This document shows positions 1 to 8,035 of a stretch of 35,454 nucleotides of DNA, in pieces (position 1 is the first letter of the stretch; each line of letters begins with the position of its first letter). Both the position numbers and the translations under genes were made by a program. Under the pieces are notes generated by a model. The model did not search any database. It was given only the letters and a program-made list of their open reading frames with translations, and was not told where the DNA came from. The stretch is from an uncultured Eubacterium sp. (lineage in GTDB: Bacteria; Bacillota; Clostridia; Lachnospirales; Lachnospiraceae), in NCBI GenBank assembly GCA_948470065.1, contig CAOKNO010000026.1:1-35454 (forward strand), given 5' to 3'.

Positions 1-1247
1 GAATGCGTCCTGTCAATGGTCAGGCATTTTCTCAAATGATTGTATTGGAGAAGCATTTCGTATTCCTCATTGTGTGCAAAATGAATGGCAAAGTGGTGGA
101 ATCCAAATTCCGTAACATCAACCTGCAGATCGATTACCCTGCCTCTGATTCCCTCCAATACAGCCGTTTCAGATATCTTCTTTCCGATGTATTCAACTTT
201 ATTTTTACGATAAGGCTCCAATTCCCGGACAGGACTTTGATAAATCCTTCCTTCCCTTAAAACAAGTTCTCTTGGCAGCGTCATCATTCCCGACCAATTA
301 CAGAAATCATTCGTTAACTTGGCGTCCCATGACTGCATCCACCCAATCATAATCCGCCTACCGTCCGCTGTCTGCAGGGTCTGGGGAGCATAGAAATCCA
401 GACCATAATCTACAGACATAATTTTCTCCCTTTCAAATTGATGTGTGAGTTTATCATAATGCCCATATATAAATACAGAATTATTTCCATTATGGAACTC
501 ATAGCCTACCGCCCGCATATCCTGCGGAGAAACCATTAAAACCTGGCGGTTTCCTAGCGGGAAAAAATCCGGGCATTCCCACATCTTCCCATATTTCCCC
601 CTGCTCTGATCCAGTACTGTAAGAAACTCCCACTGCCTCAAATTACCGGAACGGTACAACAGAACCTGCCCATCCCCATCTGCATTACAGTTACCGGCTA
701 CCAGATAATAATATTCTCCCTCTTTCCATATTTTAGGGTCTCTAAAATTTTCCGTACTGCCTCCTTCCGGAAGGCGGTCGCCAGCAATGACAGGGTTTCC
801 ATTATACTTGGTATAATTCAATCCATCTCCCTTTGCCATACACTGCACCTGGCAGTAATCATGCGTCCCATCTTCCAGATACTGATCCATTACGCCTGTA
901 TAAATCAGCACATGCCCCCCTTCAGCTTCTATCGCGCTTCCAGAGTAGCATCCTCCCTCATCATACCTTTCATCCGGCGCCATTGCTATTGGCAGATATT
1001 CCCATCTAATAAAGTCCTTGCTCTTACTGTGCCCCCAGTGCATCGGCCCCCACGCCTTGCTGAATGGATGATACTGGAAAAACAAATGATATTCTTCCTC
1101 ATAAACGGAAAATCCATTTGGATCGTTCATCCAGCCCACGGGTGATGACAGATGATATACCGGCCTTGTCTCAGCAGGGATCTCCGAAATGCCTTTTCTT
1201 TCGATTTTCCGGGCCAAATCTAACTGGCTGCTTTTCACCTGCTCCAT
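1..1247 (-). CDS. GH32 beta-fructofuranosidase / sucrose-6-phosphate hydrolase, C-terminus cut by window edge
   Basis: Hydrolyses beta-fructosidic bonds in sucrose, sucrose-6-phosphate or short fructans. All three GH32 catalytic signatures are readable: WMNDPNG with the nucleophile at D42, FRDPK with the transition-state Asp at D170, and WECPDF with the acid/base Glu at E224. About 415 codons lie in the window; the family is usually near 490, so roughly 75 residues are missing. The start ATG at 1247 is chosen because AAAGGA lies 8 bases upstream; an in-frame ATG at 1256 has no spaced ribosome site. There is no signal peptide, so it is probably cytoplasmic and acts on an imported sugar. It diverges from a LacI-type gene and shares its operator-rich intergenic region. 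Whether the substrate is phosphorylated cannot be decided here. Confidence 0.93.
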   Translation of the reverse strand, partial: MEQVKSSQLDLARKIERKGISEIPAETRPVYHLSSPVGWMNDPNGFSVYEEEYHLFFQYHPFSKAWGPMHWGHSKSKDFIRWEYLPIAMAPDERYDEGGCYSGSAIEAEGGHVLIYTGVMDQYLEDGTHDYCQVQCMAKGDGLNYTKYNGNPVIAGDRLPEGGSTENFRDPKIWKEGEYYYLVAGNCNADGDGQVLLYRSGNLRQWEFLTVLDQSRGKYGKMWECPDFFPLGNRQVLMVSPQDMRAVGYEFHNGNNSVFIYGHYDKLTHQFEREKIMSVDYGLDFYAPQTLQTADGRRIMIGWMQSWDAKLTNDFCNWSGMMTLPRELVLREGRIYQSPVRELEPYRKNKVEYIGKKISETAVLEGIRGRVIDLQVDVTEFGFHHFAIHFAHNEEYEMLLQYNHLRKCLTIDRTH

Positions 1248-1295
1248 AGTCCCCATCCTTTCTCAGTATATTTCGATTGGAAAATAATCGGTTTT

Positions 1296-1319
1296 GTAAC
1301 CGGTTATGTAACCGGTTAC
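1296..1319. promoter_or_regulatory. Two abutting LacI-type operators (GH32 side)
   Basis: GTAACCGGTTAT (1296-1307) is followed directly by GTAACCGGTTAC (1308-1319). Both centre on the palindrome AACCGGTT with its central CpG, typical of LacI-family operators. The pair lies just downstream of the predicted GH32 transcription start, where bound repressor would block elongation. Confidence 0.75.
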
Positions 1320-1330
1320 TTTATGTGTTT

Positions 1331-1359
1331 ACAGTACCACTTTTTTATAGCGGTGTCAA
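1331..1359 (-). promoter_or_regulatory. Predicted GH32 promoter
   Basis: On the minus strand, TTGACA (1359-1354) is followed after 17 bases by TACTGT (1336-1331), with a TGG extended -10. The -35 is perfect and the -10 weak. Confidence 0.5.
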
Positions 1360-1377
1360 GAGGTTTCCTAAAAAATA

Positions 1378-1401
1378 ATAACCGGTTACGTAACCCGTTT
1401 T
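1378..1401. promoter_or_regulatory. Two abutting LacI-type operators (regulator side)
   Basis: ATAACCGGTTAC (1378-1389) is followed directly by the weaker GTAACCCGTTTT (1390-1401). The pair starts 82 bases from the first pair and ends 9 bases upstream of the regulator's -35 box, consistent with autoregulation. Confidence 0.7.
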
Positions 1402-1410
1402 TAATTAAGA

Positions 1411-1439
1411 TTGATTTTTCGGTTTTACAATGCTATACT
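1411..1439 (+). promoter_or_regulatory. Predicted sigma-A promoter of the LacI-family regulator
   Basis: TTGATT (1411-1416), a 17-base spacer and TATACT (1434-1439) with a TGC extended -10. Transcription would start near 1446, about 47 bases upstream of the chosen start codon. Confidence 0.7.
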
Positions 1440-1492
1440 AAAGATAATGAACAGAAACGTTCTTGTTGTCATGCTCTATTTCGGAGGTTTGT

Positions 1493-2518
1493 ATGGATAA
1501 AAAGAAAGTAACATTTAACGATATCGCAAAATACACTAATTTTTCAAAAACGACAATATCACGGTATTTTAATAATCCAGATTCCCTTACCGTAGAAAAC
1601 CAAGATATTATCGCACAGGCACTCATTGATTTAGGCTATCAAAAAAACAAACTTGCCAAAGTACTGGCAAATGGAAAAAGTGAATTTATCGGCATCATCA
1701 TCCCTAACCTTTACCTTCATTATTACGCGGAAATGCTAAATCAGATTTTAAGCACATACAAAACTTTCGGATATAAATTCCTGGTTTTTATGAGCAGGGG
1801 CAACGCAGAAACGGAGCGGGAATATATTCAGGAATTGCTTGCATACAAGATTGAGGGCATGATCATTCTAAGCCATGCCATTCCCTCCAGCGAACTTGCC
1901 TCATATAATCTCCCCATCGTCTCCATCGAACGTGAAGACCAGTATATAAATAGTGTAAACACAGATAACTATATGGGAGCTGTCCAGGCGACCAGCCTGC
2001 TATCGAAAAGCGATTGCGACGTTTTAGTACACGTCAACTCTGTTTTCTCAAAGGACATCCCTGCCTACGGCCGTATTCAGGGTTTTGAAGACACCTGCAA
2101 AGAAAATAACATCAGGCATGAGTTGATTTTAAGGGATTTAGGGCACTCCCCACAGGAAATCCATAATATTATGGCAGAAATATATGAGTATTTGAATAGG
2201 AAATATCCCAGCCAAAGAAAAGGGTTATTCATGTCAACCGATACGTATGCCAACAGCATACTGAATATTATTTTTCGGGAATATGGTTCACTGTCAGATG
2301 AATACCGTATCATAGGTTTCGATGATTCCCCCATTGCAGCACAGGCAATCCTGCCGATCAGCACTGTGGGCCAGCAGATTGACAAAATAGCATACGAGGC
2401 AATGGAATTATTGGTAATGCTAATGGATGAAAGAAAGAAACGGCGCCCCAAACCGCAAATAGAACGGATCCACAAAAAAATAACCCCTATTTTAATCAGA
2501 CGGGAAACAACAGAATAA
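1493..2518 (+). CDS. LacI-family transcriptional regulator
   Basis: A 341-residue repressor. Residues 1-60 form the LacI helix-turn-helix and hinge region (VTFNDIAKYTNFSKTTISRY, then a hinge near LAKVLANGKS). The rest is a periplasmic-binding-protein-like sugar-sensing fold beginning FIGIIIPNLY. The ATG at 1493 is chosen because GGAGG lies 5 bases upstream and the HTH starts straight after; an in-frame ATG at 1463 would add 10 unlikely residues. It diverges from the GH32 gene with AACCGGTT operators in between, so it most likely represses GH32 in the absence of sucrose or a fructoside and also controls itself. The effector is inferred from the neighbour only. Confidence 0.92.
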   Translation: MDKKKVTFNDIAKYTNFSKTTISRYFNNPDSLTVENQDIIAQALIDLGYQKNKLAKVLANGKSEFIGIIIPNLYLHYYAEMLNQILSTYKTFGYKFLVFMSRGNAETEREYIQELLAYKIEGMIILSHAIPSSELASYNLPIVSIEREDQYINSVNTDNYMGAVQATSLLSKSDCDVLVHVNSVFSKDIPAYGRIQGFEDTCKENNIRHELILRDLGHSPQEIHNIMAEIYEYLNRKYPSQRKGLFMSTDTYANSILNIIFREYGSLSDEYRIIGFDDSPIAAQAILPISTVGQQIDKIAYEAMELLVMLMDERKKRRPKPQIERIHKKITPILIRRETTE

Positions 2519-2621
2519 ACGGCTGCGTCTTATTGCTTGATTTTTGTAACTCTTCAACCAGCCTAACAGGAAGGGTTTCATTTGCATTAATATATTTGGC
2601 TAAGCTATCTCTGATCTCCAT
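2496..2621 (-). CDS. Possible 41-residue small ORF or gene remnant
   Basis: Starts MEIRDSLAKYINANE and ends FILLFPV. The frame stays open upstream through GVLGAYDSLVLPGA, overlapping the sigma factor 3' end out of frame, until a TAG. Composition looks protein-like, but there is no good ribosome site and the 3' end overlaps the convergent LacI-family gene. It may be the tail of a lost gene downstream of the sigma factor. Function not recognised. Confidence 0.3.
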   Translation of the reverse strand: MEIRDSLAKYINANETLPVRLVEELQKSSNKTQPFILLFPV

Positions 2622-2643
2622 TGCACCAGGCAATACCAAGCTG

Positions 2644-3210
2644 TCATACGCACCCAAAACACCGGGGTATCCCTCGTTCTTCTAGTATCTTGCGCATCTT
2701 GTCCTTCGCCCTCATTGAAATATGCCGGATATTATCCTCGCTTTTTTCCAAAATTTCTGCAATCTCCGTGATGCTCATCTCATGGAAATACTGTAGCTGC
2801 AGGACTTCCCCATAGGGATATTTCAGTTCCCGCAGCAACGCTTCCAAATCGTTGGCCACCCCTTTTTGCACTTCCTGCTGTTCAATCCCCTGCCCTGTTT
2901 CTTCTTCCAGATACCATTCCTCTAGTTCTGTCTCTCCCCATATCTGTTTCTTTTTGATTAGATTAAAAGCCTTGTGTTTCACAATGGTAAGGATATAATT
3001 CCACACCTTATACGGCTCCTTACCTGCCACTGGTTCCATATGATCCAGCAATGCCAGGAACGTGTCTTGCACGACGTCTTCTGCATCCGACTCATGTTTC
3101 AAGATCTGGAACGCTGCCCAATACATCCTGTTTTGATATTCTTTGTATATTGCAAAAAACAATTCTTTCTCTTTTGTTTCTAACTGCTCCAGATCTTGAA
3201 ACACTTCCAT
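2644..3210 (-). CDS. ECF-type RNA polymerase sigma factor
   Basis: A 188-residue group 4 sigma factor. Region 2 spans about residues 20-95 (DAEDVVQDTFLALLDHM). Region 4 spans about residues 125-180 (the YFHEMSITEIAEIL helix-turn-helix). Between them is an acidic linker (LEEWYLEEETGQ). The ATG at 3210 has GGGA directly against it, so a GTG six bases later, with GAGG 7 bases upstream, is an alternative start. It lies 61 bases downstream of the GH43 gene on the same strand and may be its last co-transcribed gene. No anti-sigma factor is visible next to it, which is unusual for this class; only a 41-residue ORF follows. Target genes unknown. Confidence 0.85.
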   Translation of the reverse strand: MEVFQDLEQLETKEKELFFAIYKEYQNRMYWAAFQILKHESDAEDVVQDTFLALLDHMEPVAGKEPYKVWNYILTIVKHKAFNLIKKKQIWGETELEEWYLEEETGQGIEQQEVQKGVANDLEALLRELKYPYGEVLQLQYFHEMSITEIAEILEKSEDNIRHISMRAKDKMRKILEERGIPRCFGCV

Positions 3211-3271
3211 CCCTCATTCCAAATACGTTTTGGGCAACTTGCATCGGCATTGCGCTGCGCGTGTCGCCTTA

Positions 3272-6250
3272 TTATTTCACCTTCACCTTCTTTGCTTTGC
3301 AAAAAGCGCCATATACTTCTGTCTTCCCTGACTTCTTGTATGGGCGGATACGGAAATAATATATCTTTTTCCTTTTTAGCTTCGTAATCGTCTTCGTTGT
3401 CGATTTGCTTCCAGTTACCCGGACGCTGTGCGGGGATTTAAATTTTGCATTTGATGCGTATTGGATCTGATAGCCGCTGGCTTTCGTTACTGCCTTCCAT
3501 TTCAGCGACACCTTCTTGGCAGACTTGCTCTGTATCTTTTTCCATACCGTTTTCTTTGGCGCAACCTTTACTGTAATGGTCTTGGATGTTTTCTTATATG
3601 CGCTTGTCTCTGTAGCCGTTATTGTGATTTTGGCAATGCCGGTTCCTTTGATTGTTACCTTCCCGTTGTTCTTCCCAACGGCTGCAACCTTTGGATTGCC
3701 AGACGTATACTGTAGGCTTCCATTCCCCTTTTTCAATTTAGCCTTCAGGGAAAACGCCTTTTCCCCATATGTTTTAGAGAATGAAGATTTTACTGAGATT
3801 GCCTGCGTTCCCTTTTTGGCTGGCGCCGGTTTCTCGGGAGGCTTTGGCTTCTCCGGTTCTTTCGTCTTGGTATCCGCCTCGTATACCTGCCGCACCTGTT
3901 TTGCCGTCAAAGCTGCATTGTACACGGACACATCGTCGAACATGGCGTCGCGGATATCTTCCTCGTCATTGGCCAGCCCGGAACCTACGCTTACATCTAC
4001 TGCCTTCTGGATGCATTTTGGAAGAGATGCGTCAAAACAACTGCCCAGATCCTTGGATACCGACCGCACAACATTGCCATTTACGTACAGCTTCACCCCT
4101 TCTGGGCTGACGGAATACGCGATATGGCGCCATCCGTCCGTATCCCACCCATACGGGCTGACGTTTACGTACGCATTTGCATTGATGCGCGGCGCAAGAT
4201 CTGCGCTCACACGCGTCATTGGATAGACCGAATTGCTGTTGCCGCTGTTTGCTTCAAACAACGCGCTCTGCTTCCCATTGCCCTCTCCAAGCTTGACCCA
4301 CATGCTGACGGTAAACCCGCGGTCCGTGACGGTGGAAAACGTATCAAAGGGCAGATGAAGGTAATTCTTCTTTTTCGCGCCCTGGGTATTCTGTACCTTC
4401 AGTACATTGCCGCGGACACTGTCTTTTACGACGGACGCAGTCCCTGTCAAAAACGCTTTGTTCGTCCCTTTTGAAGCCTTTGTTGGGTATACCGCCCCAC
4501 TGGATGGCTGCGTTTCAAAATCAAACCCATACACAAGCGACTCCTGCAACGACGCTTCTTCTGTTTTCTCACTTCCCCAAAGGCAGGTATTGTTGCTGCC
4601 AATTGCAGAAAACGTCATAACCTCTTTCGCAGGGGACGCTTCATTGCGCTGCTTACAAAGGACGCCTTTGTAGGTAACCCCATCCCAGTTCAGCGTAATA
4701 TAATCATATGCCTTGCCCGCTCCGGTGGATTTTTCCCAAGTCCCAGATACTGCGCCAATTACTGTGCCGTCTTCACATAAATCAATGGTTTTTGGCGTAA
4801 TCATCTCCCCATTTGTAGCCGTCCCATGGTCGATCAGTTCATAGCTTCCTATAATTTCTTCCCGCTCGTAATGCGCGGCTGCTTCGCCCTGGTATTCATA
4901 GACCGACGCGACCGGCCATCCATCCTCGTTCCTATACTGCTGCCGTACGCGTACCTGATGCCCCTCATGCTGGTTTCCAGGGACGTCAAACCTCTGATGG
5001 TAAAAAAGAAACTGCCTCCCATCTTCGTCAATCAGCGCAGAATTATGCCCTGCCGCGCGGTATCCTGGCTGCCCCTGAAACTGATAATTCCCAATCAGCT
5101 TAATGCCATACCGATCATTATTGCTGCCACTGTCCTTGGCATTGTTGCCTGCCGCATCCAAATATGGCCCATAAACCTCCTTAGAACGGAACAAGCGCAT
5201 ATTATAGCCGCCGCCAGATAAAAGACCGCCATACGTTTCATATAGATAATAATAATCCGTGCCAGGATCGTACAAGATATAGCCGCCTTCCCCAGACTGA
5301 TGGTTCCCGCCTGCTATGTGAGTACCGAAATACCGATCCGTCCAATTGCCGGAAGCTGGCTTTGTGCTGTCTGTACCCGGATATTTTACCGCGCCTGTCG
5401 CCTTGTCTAATTCATGGATAAACAGCCCGCCGGACCAGGAACCATACACCATATACAACCTGCCGTCTTTCCCGAAAAATACCGTCGGATCAATGGCGTT
5501 CGGCGCATAATTGTGGTTCCAGTCCCCATTGGCTGAAAACCAATTCTCGCTAATCCCAGATAATTCCCCAGCGGCAATCAACTCTGAAAGGTTCAAATAA
5601 TCGTTGTCCCATTTTGTATTCCTGGCGCTGTCGCTCTTATCGCTGGCAATCCCTTTGTCTGGCTTCCCATGCTTGGTAAACCCGGAATAAACCACCGTAT
5701 CCACATGCTGGTACGGTCCTTCTACATGTTTCGACACAGCATAGCCGATACAGGACCGCCGCCAAGTCGAAGACGCGCTGTAATAGAGCATATACGCACC
5801 CTTCGCGCCGTCTTCCCACGCATAATACGGATTGTACAAAACGTCCGGCGCCCAGACGCCTAACCCGCCGCCAATACAGTCGCCATCATCATACCCAGCC
5901 CATGCAAACGATTCCGCCAGGTTCTCCAACACATCCCCATAGACAGAATCCTGCTTCCAGCTATCTCCGCCGCGCGCATTCCAATCCAGGTTGATCTGCG
6001 TCCACTGGATAAGGTCTTGCGACTTCGCGTCCGCCATATGGGTCCCAAACAAATAATATGTCCCATCTGCCTTGACAATGGATGGATCATGCACAGAAAC
6101 GCGGGAAGGCGCTACAAAATCCATGGTTCCATCTTCTGTAGATGCGCCTGTAGCCGCATCTACAGAAGATGGAAGCGCTATCCCGCAAGCGTTTACCATG
6201 GCGACAGACAGCGCCAATGCAACGTAACGTTTCCAACCTTTCCTTCTCAT
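3272..6250 (-). CDS. Secreted multidomain GH43 arabinanase with LamG, Ig-like and fibronectin III domains
   Basis: A 992-residue secreted enzyme, most like endo-alpha-1,5-L-arabinanases of the Bacillus Abn2 type. Domain order: signal peptide 1-32 (cleavage near VDA/ATG); GH43 five-bladed propeller about 48-455, with D55 in VHDPSIVK, D254 in AIDPTVF and a candidate acid Glu in GEGGYILY near 321; the small beta domain following the catalytic domain in Abn2-type enzymes, 466-560 (ending CLWGSE); LamG/concanavalin-like domain 570-792; a Pro/Lys/Glu linker 797-812; an Ig-like domain 815-895; fibronectin III 900-992. No sortase motif or SLH repeat is seen, so how it stays at the surface is unclear. 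The ATG has AAGGAG 8 bases upstream and lies 15 bases after the MCP stop, so the two are probably co-transcribed. A perfect 20-base inverted repeat sits at codons 26-42. Arabinan as substrate is inferred from family resemblance. Confidence 0.88.
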   Translation of the reverse strand: MRRKGWKRYVALALSVAMVNACGIALPSSVDAATGASTEDGTMDFVAPSRVSVHDPSIVKADGTYYLFGTHMADAKSQDLIQWTQINLDWNARGGDSWKQDSVYGDVLENLAESFAWAGYDDGDCIGGGLGVWAPDVLYNPYYAWEDGAKGAYMLYYSASSTWRRSCIGYAVSKHVEGPYQHVDTVVYSGFTKHGKPDKGIASDKSDSARNTKWDNDYLNLSELIAAGELSGISENWFSANGDWNHNYAPNAIDPTVFFGKDGRLYMVYGSWSGGLFIHELDKATGAVKYPGTDSTKPASGNWTDRYFGTHIAGGNHQSGEGGYILYDPGTDYYYLYETYGGLLSGGGYNMRLFRSKEVYGPYLDAAGNNAKDSGSNNDRYGIKLIGNYQFQGQPGYRAAGHNSALIDEDGRQFLFYHQRFDVPGNQHEGHQVRVRQQYRNEDGWPVASVYEYQGEAAAHYEREEIIGSYELIDHGTATNGEMITPKTIDLCEDGTVIGAVSGTWEKSTGAGKAYDYITLNWDGVTYKGVLCKQRNEASPAKEVMTFSAIGSNNTCLWGSEKTEEASLQESLVYGFDFETQPSSGAVYPTKASKGTNKAFLTGTASVVKDSVRGNVLKVQNTQGAKKKNYLHLPFDTFSTVTDRGFTVSMWVKLGEGNGKQSALFEANSGNSNSVYPMTRVSADLAPRINANAYVNVSPYGWDTDGWRHIAYSVSPEGVKLYVNGNVVRSVSKDLGSCFDASLPKCIQKAVDVSVGSGLANDEEDIRDAMFDDVSVYNAALTAKQVRQVYEADTKTKEPEKPKPPEKPAPAKKGTQAISVKSSFSKTYGEKAFSLKAKLKKGNGSLQYTSGNPKVAAVGKNNGKVTIKGTGIAKITITATETSAYKKTSKTITVKVAPKKTVWKKIQSKSAKKVSLKWKAVTKASGYQIQYASNAKFKSPHSVRVTGSKSTTKTITKLKRKKIYYFRIRPYKKSGKTEVYGAFCKAKKVKVK
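6127..6174. repeat. Perfect 20-base inverted repeat inside the GH43 coding region
   Basis: The arm at 6127-6146 (TTCCATCTTCTGTAGATGCG) is the exact reverse complement of 6155-6174, with an 8-base loop. It covers codons 26-42, the signal-peptide cleavage zone, so the mRNA would carry a very stable hairpin about 76 bases after the start codon. Confidence 0.9.
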
Positions 6251-6265
6251 TCTCCCTTCTCCTTC

Positions 6266-7852
6266 CTAAAAATCGGCAAATACTTCCATCTGCTTTTTGA
6301 GTTCCTCCACAATCTCCCGGTTCGTATCCATACGTCCTGTAATATCTGCAATGTCCCCGACCAGGCTTTTGGCGCTGCCTGCAACCCCAGTAATCCCGGC
6401 AGCGTCTTCATCGATTGCCTTTGTAATGCTTTCCATAGAGCCTGCGATCTCGTTCATTGAATTTCTAAGATGGTCAATCCTGCTGTTAAATGCGTCAATC
6501 GCTTCCTTGACGTAGTCCGCGTCCTCTTTATACTGCTTCCCTGAAGATACAAATTCCTGGAAATTCCCCAAAATCGTCTCGCTCAAATAATCCGCCATGT
6601 CCTGGGAATGCTTCGACAAGTTATGTACCGCATCGGTAACAATCTGATTGACCTTCTGGATATGCCCGGCAGTCTCACTACACGAATCCGCCAAAGACTT
6701 GATTTCTGCTGCAACCACCGCAAACCCTTTCCCGGCCTCTCCAGCGCGCACCGCTTCCACGGAAGCGTTCAAGGCAATCATATTAGTTGATGATGAGATT
6801 TTTATAATATCCTTGGTCAGGCTGTTTACCTGATCGACGCTCCTGCTATTTTCAATCGCCTCTTGCAATACCTCAAGGATATCCGCCGCTTTCTTTTGGA
6901 TAACTTCTGTATTTTCCTGCGCCGCTGCTTCCATCTCATTTGCCCGTAGTTTCATAGCAGAGGAATACTCCGTGATGGCGCTGCATTCTTCCGCCATATC
7001 GTGGACGTCCCCTTTGATATCTGTCGTGTTACGGTTAATAATCGCTACATTATCCGCCACCTTCTGGATTGCCATGGACAGGGAGGCTGCGAGGGCAGAA
7101 AGGCTTCTGGTGCTTTTCCCTGACGTGCGGGTATGTTTTAACACCTCCCCCGTCGCTTCATCCAGCTTCTGCGAGCTTTCCTGAAGCGTATCTACCGTAC
7201 CCTTGATCGGTGTTATCACGTACTTTTTGATGATCCGGATAGCCGCAAGCACCAATACCAGGCATGCTGCAATCGATATAACAGCAATCATCAAGGAAAC
7301 CAGATAGACAACCCAAAGCGTGCGCCTTGCCTCGGCCGTCCTTGCGCTGACCGCGGCATACAGTTCATCCGTATCAGCCGCTATGGCGTCCCCAAAGCGG
7401 GCGACGTCTCCATTGGCGTACGCATAGGCGTCCTGTGTCTTGCTGTCCGCGCTTGCGCATACAAGGTAAACCAAGGCATGCTTAAAGGAATCGTAATGTT
7501 CTAAAAGCTGCGCGTAGACTGCTTCCTCCTCTTCTGCGACGTATTCCTTATAATCCTTTAAATATGTTTCCAATACCTTTTCTTCTTCCTTGATCTGCGC
7601 CACAACCGTAATCATGGTCTGATAGTCTGTCGCTACGATGTGCGACAGCGCCATCTTATGGATATCCGTAGTCGTATGGCGGATGTTCTGCAATGTCTCA
7701 GACCCTACCATATTGTTATCTACAATGTTAGAAGCATTGGAATTTACATTATTGATACTAAACACCGACAAGGCATTGGAAATCAACGCCACAATTCCCA
7801 AAAGAATAATCAGAAGTACCAGACGTTGTTGTATTGTGAGTTTCTTCTTCAT
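6266..7852 (-). CDS. Methyl-accepting chemotaxis protein
   Basis: A 528-residue membrane chemoreceptor. TM1 is about residues 10-32 and TM2 about 179-205; between them lies a helical sensor of about 145 residues of the 4HB_MCP type. A HAMP-like segment begins [10 protein letters not shown] near 209. The cytoplasmic coiled coil has the conserved signalling tip at about 359-386 ([19 protein letters not shown]), which binds CheA/CheW. The nearest purine-rich ribosome site (AAAGGA) is about 14 bases from the ATG, unusually far. A 143-base palindromic element separates it from the upstream solute-binding lipoprotein, and the GH43 gene follows after 15 bases. No other chemotaxis or flagellar genes are in the window. 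A plausible role is sensing a sugar or a liganded binding protein, but that is inference. Confidence 0.93.
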   Translation of the reverse strand: MKKKLTIQQRLVLLIILLGIVALISNALSVFSINNVNSNASNIVDNNMVGSETLQNIRHTTTDIHKMALSHIVATDYQTMITVVAQIKEEEKVLETYLKDYKEYVAEEEEAVYAQLLEHYDSFKHALVYLVCASADSKTQDAYAYANGDVARFGDAIAADTDELYAAVSARTAEARRTLWVVYLVSLMIAVISIAACLVLVLAAIRIIKKYVITPIKGTVDTLQESSQKLDEATGEVLKHTRTSGKSTRSLSALAASLSMAIQKVADNVAIINRNTTDIKGDVHDMAEECSAITEYSSAMKLRANEMEAAAQENTEVIQKKAADILEVLQEAIENSRSVDQVNSLTKDIIKISSSTNMIALNASVEAVRAGEAGKGFAVVAAEIKSLADSCSETAGHIQKVNQIVTDAVHNLSKHSQDMADYLSETILGNFQEFVSSGKQYKEDADYVKEAIDAFNSRIDHLRNSMNEIAGSMESITKAIDEDAAGITGVAGSAKSLVGDIADITGRMDTNREIVEELKKQMEVFADF

Positions 7853-7886
7853 ATTACATCAACAAATCCTTTCAACCTATCATCTA

Positions 7887-8029
7887 TAGGTAATTGCGAA
7901 ACCCTCTCTGGGACAGACGCGTCTGTCCAATCCATACAAAAGCGGGCTCCAGACGCCGTCGCAAGTCGCCCTTTTTTTGTATAGATTGTACATCCGCTGT
8001 TTCTAGAAAGGGAGTTTTGCAATCGCCTA
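7887..8029 (+). mobile_element. MITE-like palindromic element, copy A (143 bases)
   Basis: Begins TAGGTAATTGCG and ends GCAATCGCCTA, so the ends form terminal inverted repeats. TATCATCTA occurs immediately before (7878-7886) and after (8030-8038), a target-site duplication. The right-hand duplication contains the TAG stop of the solute-binding protein, so insertion was exactly at that gene's end. Inside are the palindrome GACAGACGCGTCTGTC and a run of seven T. It differs from copy B at only 4 of 143 positions. No transposase is encoded. Confidence 0.85.
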
Positions 8030-8035
8030 TATCAT

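Noticed and set aside
3516-4226. A 236-residue plus-strand ORF antisense to the GH43 gene
   Set aside because: It lies fully inside a well supported gene with clear domains; the long open frame reflects codon bias.
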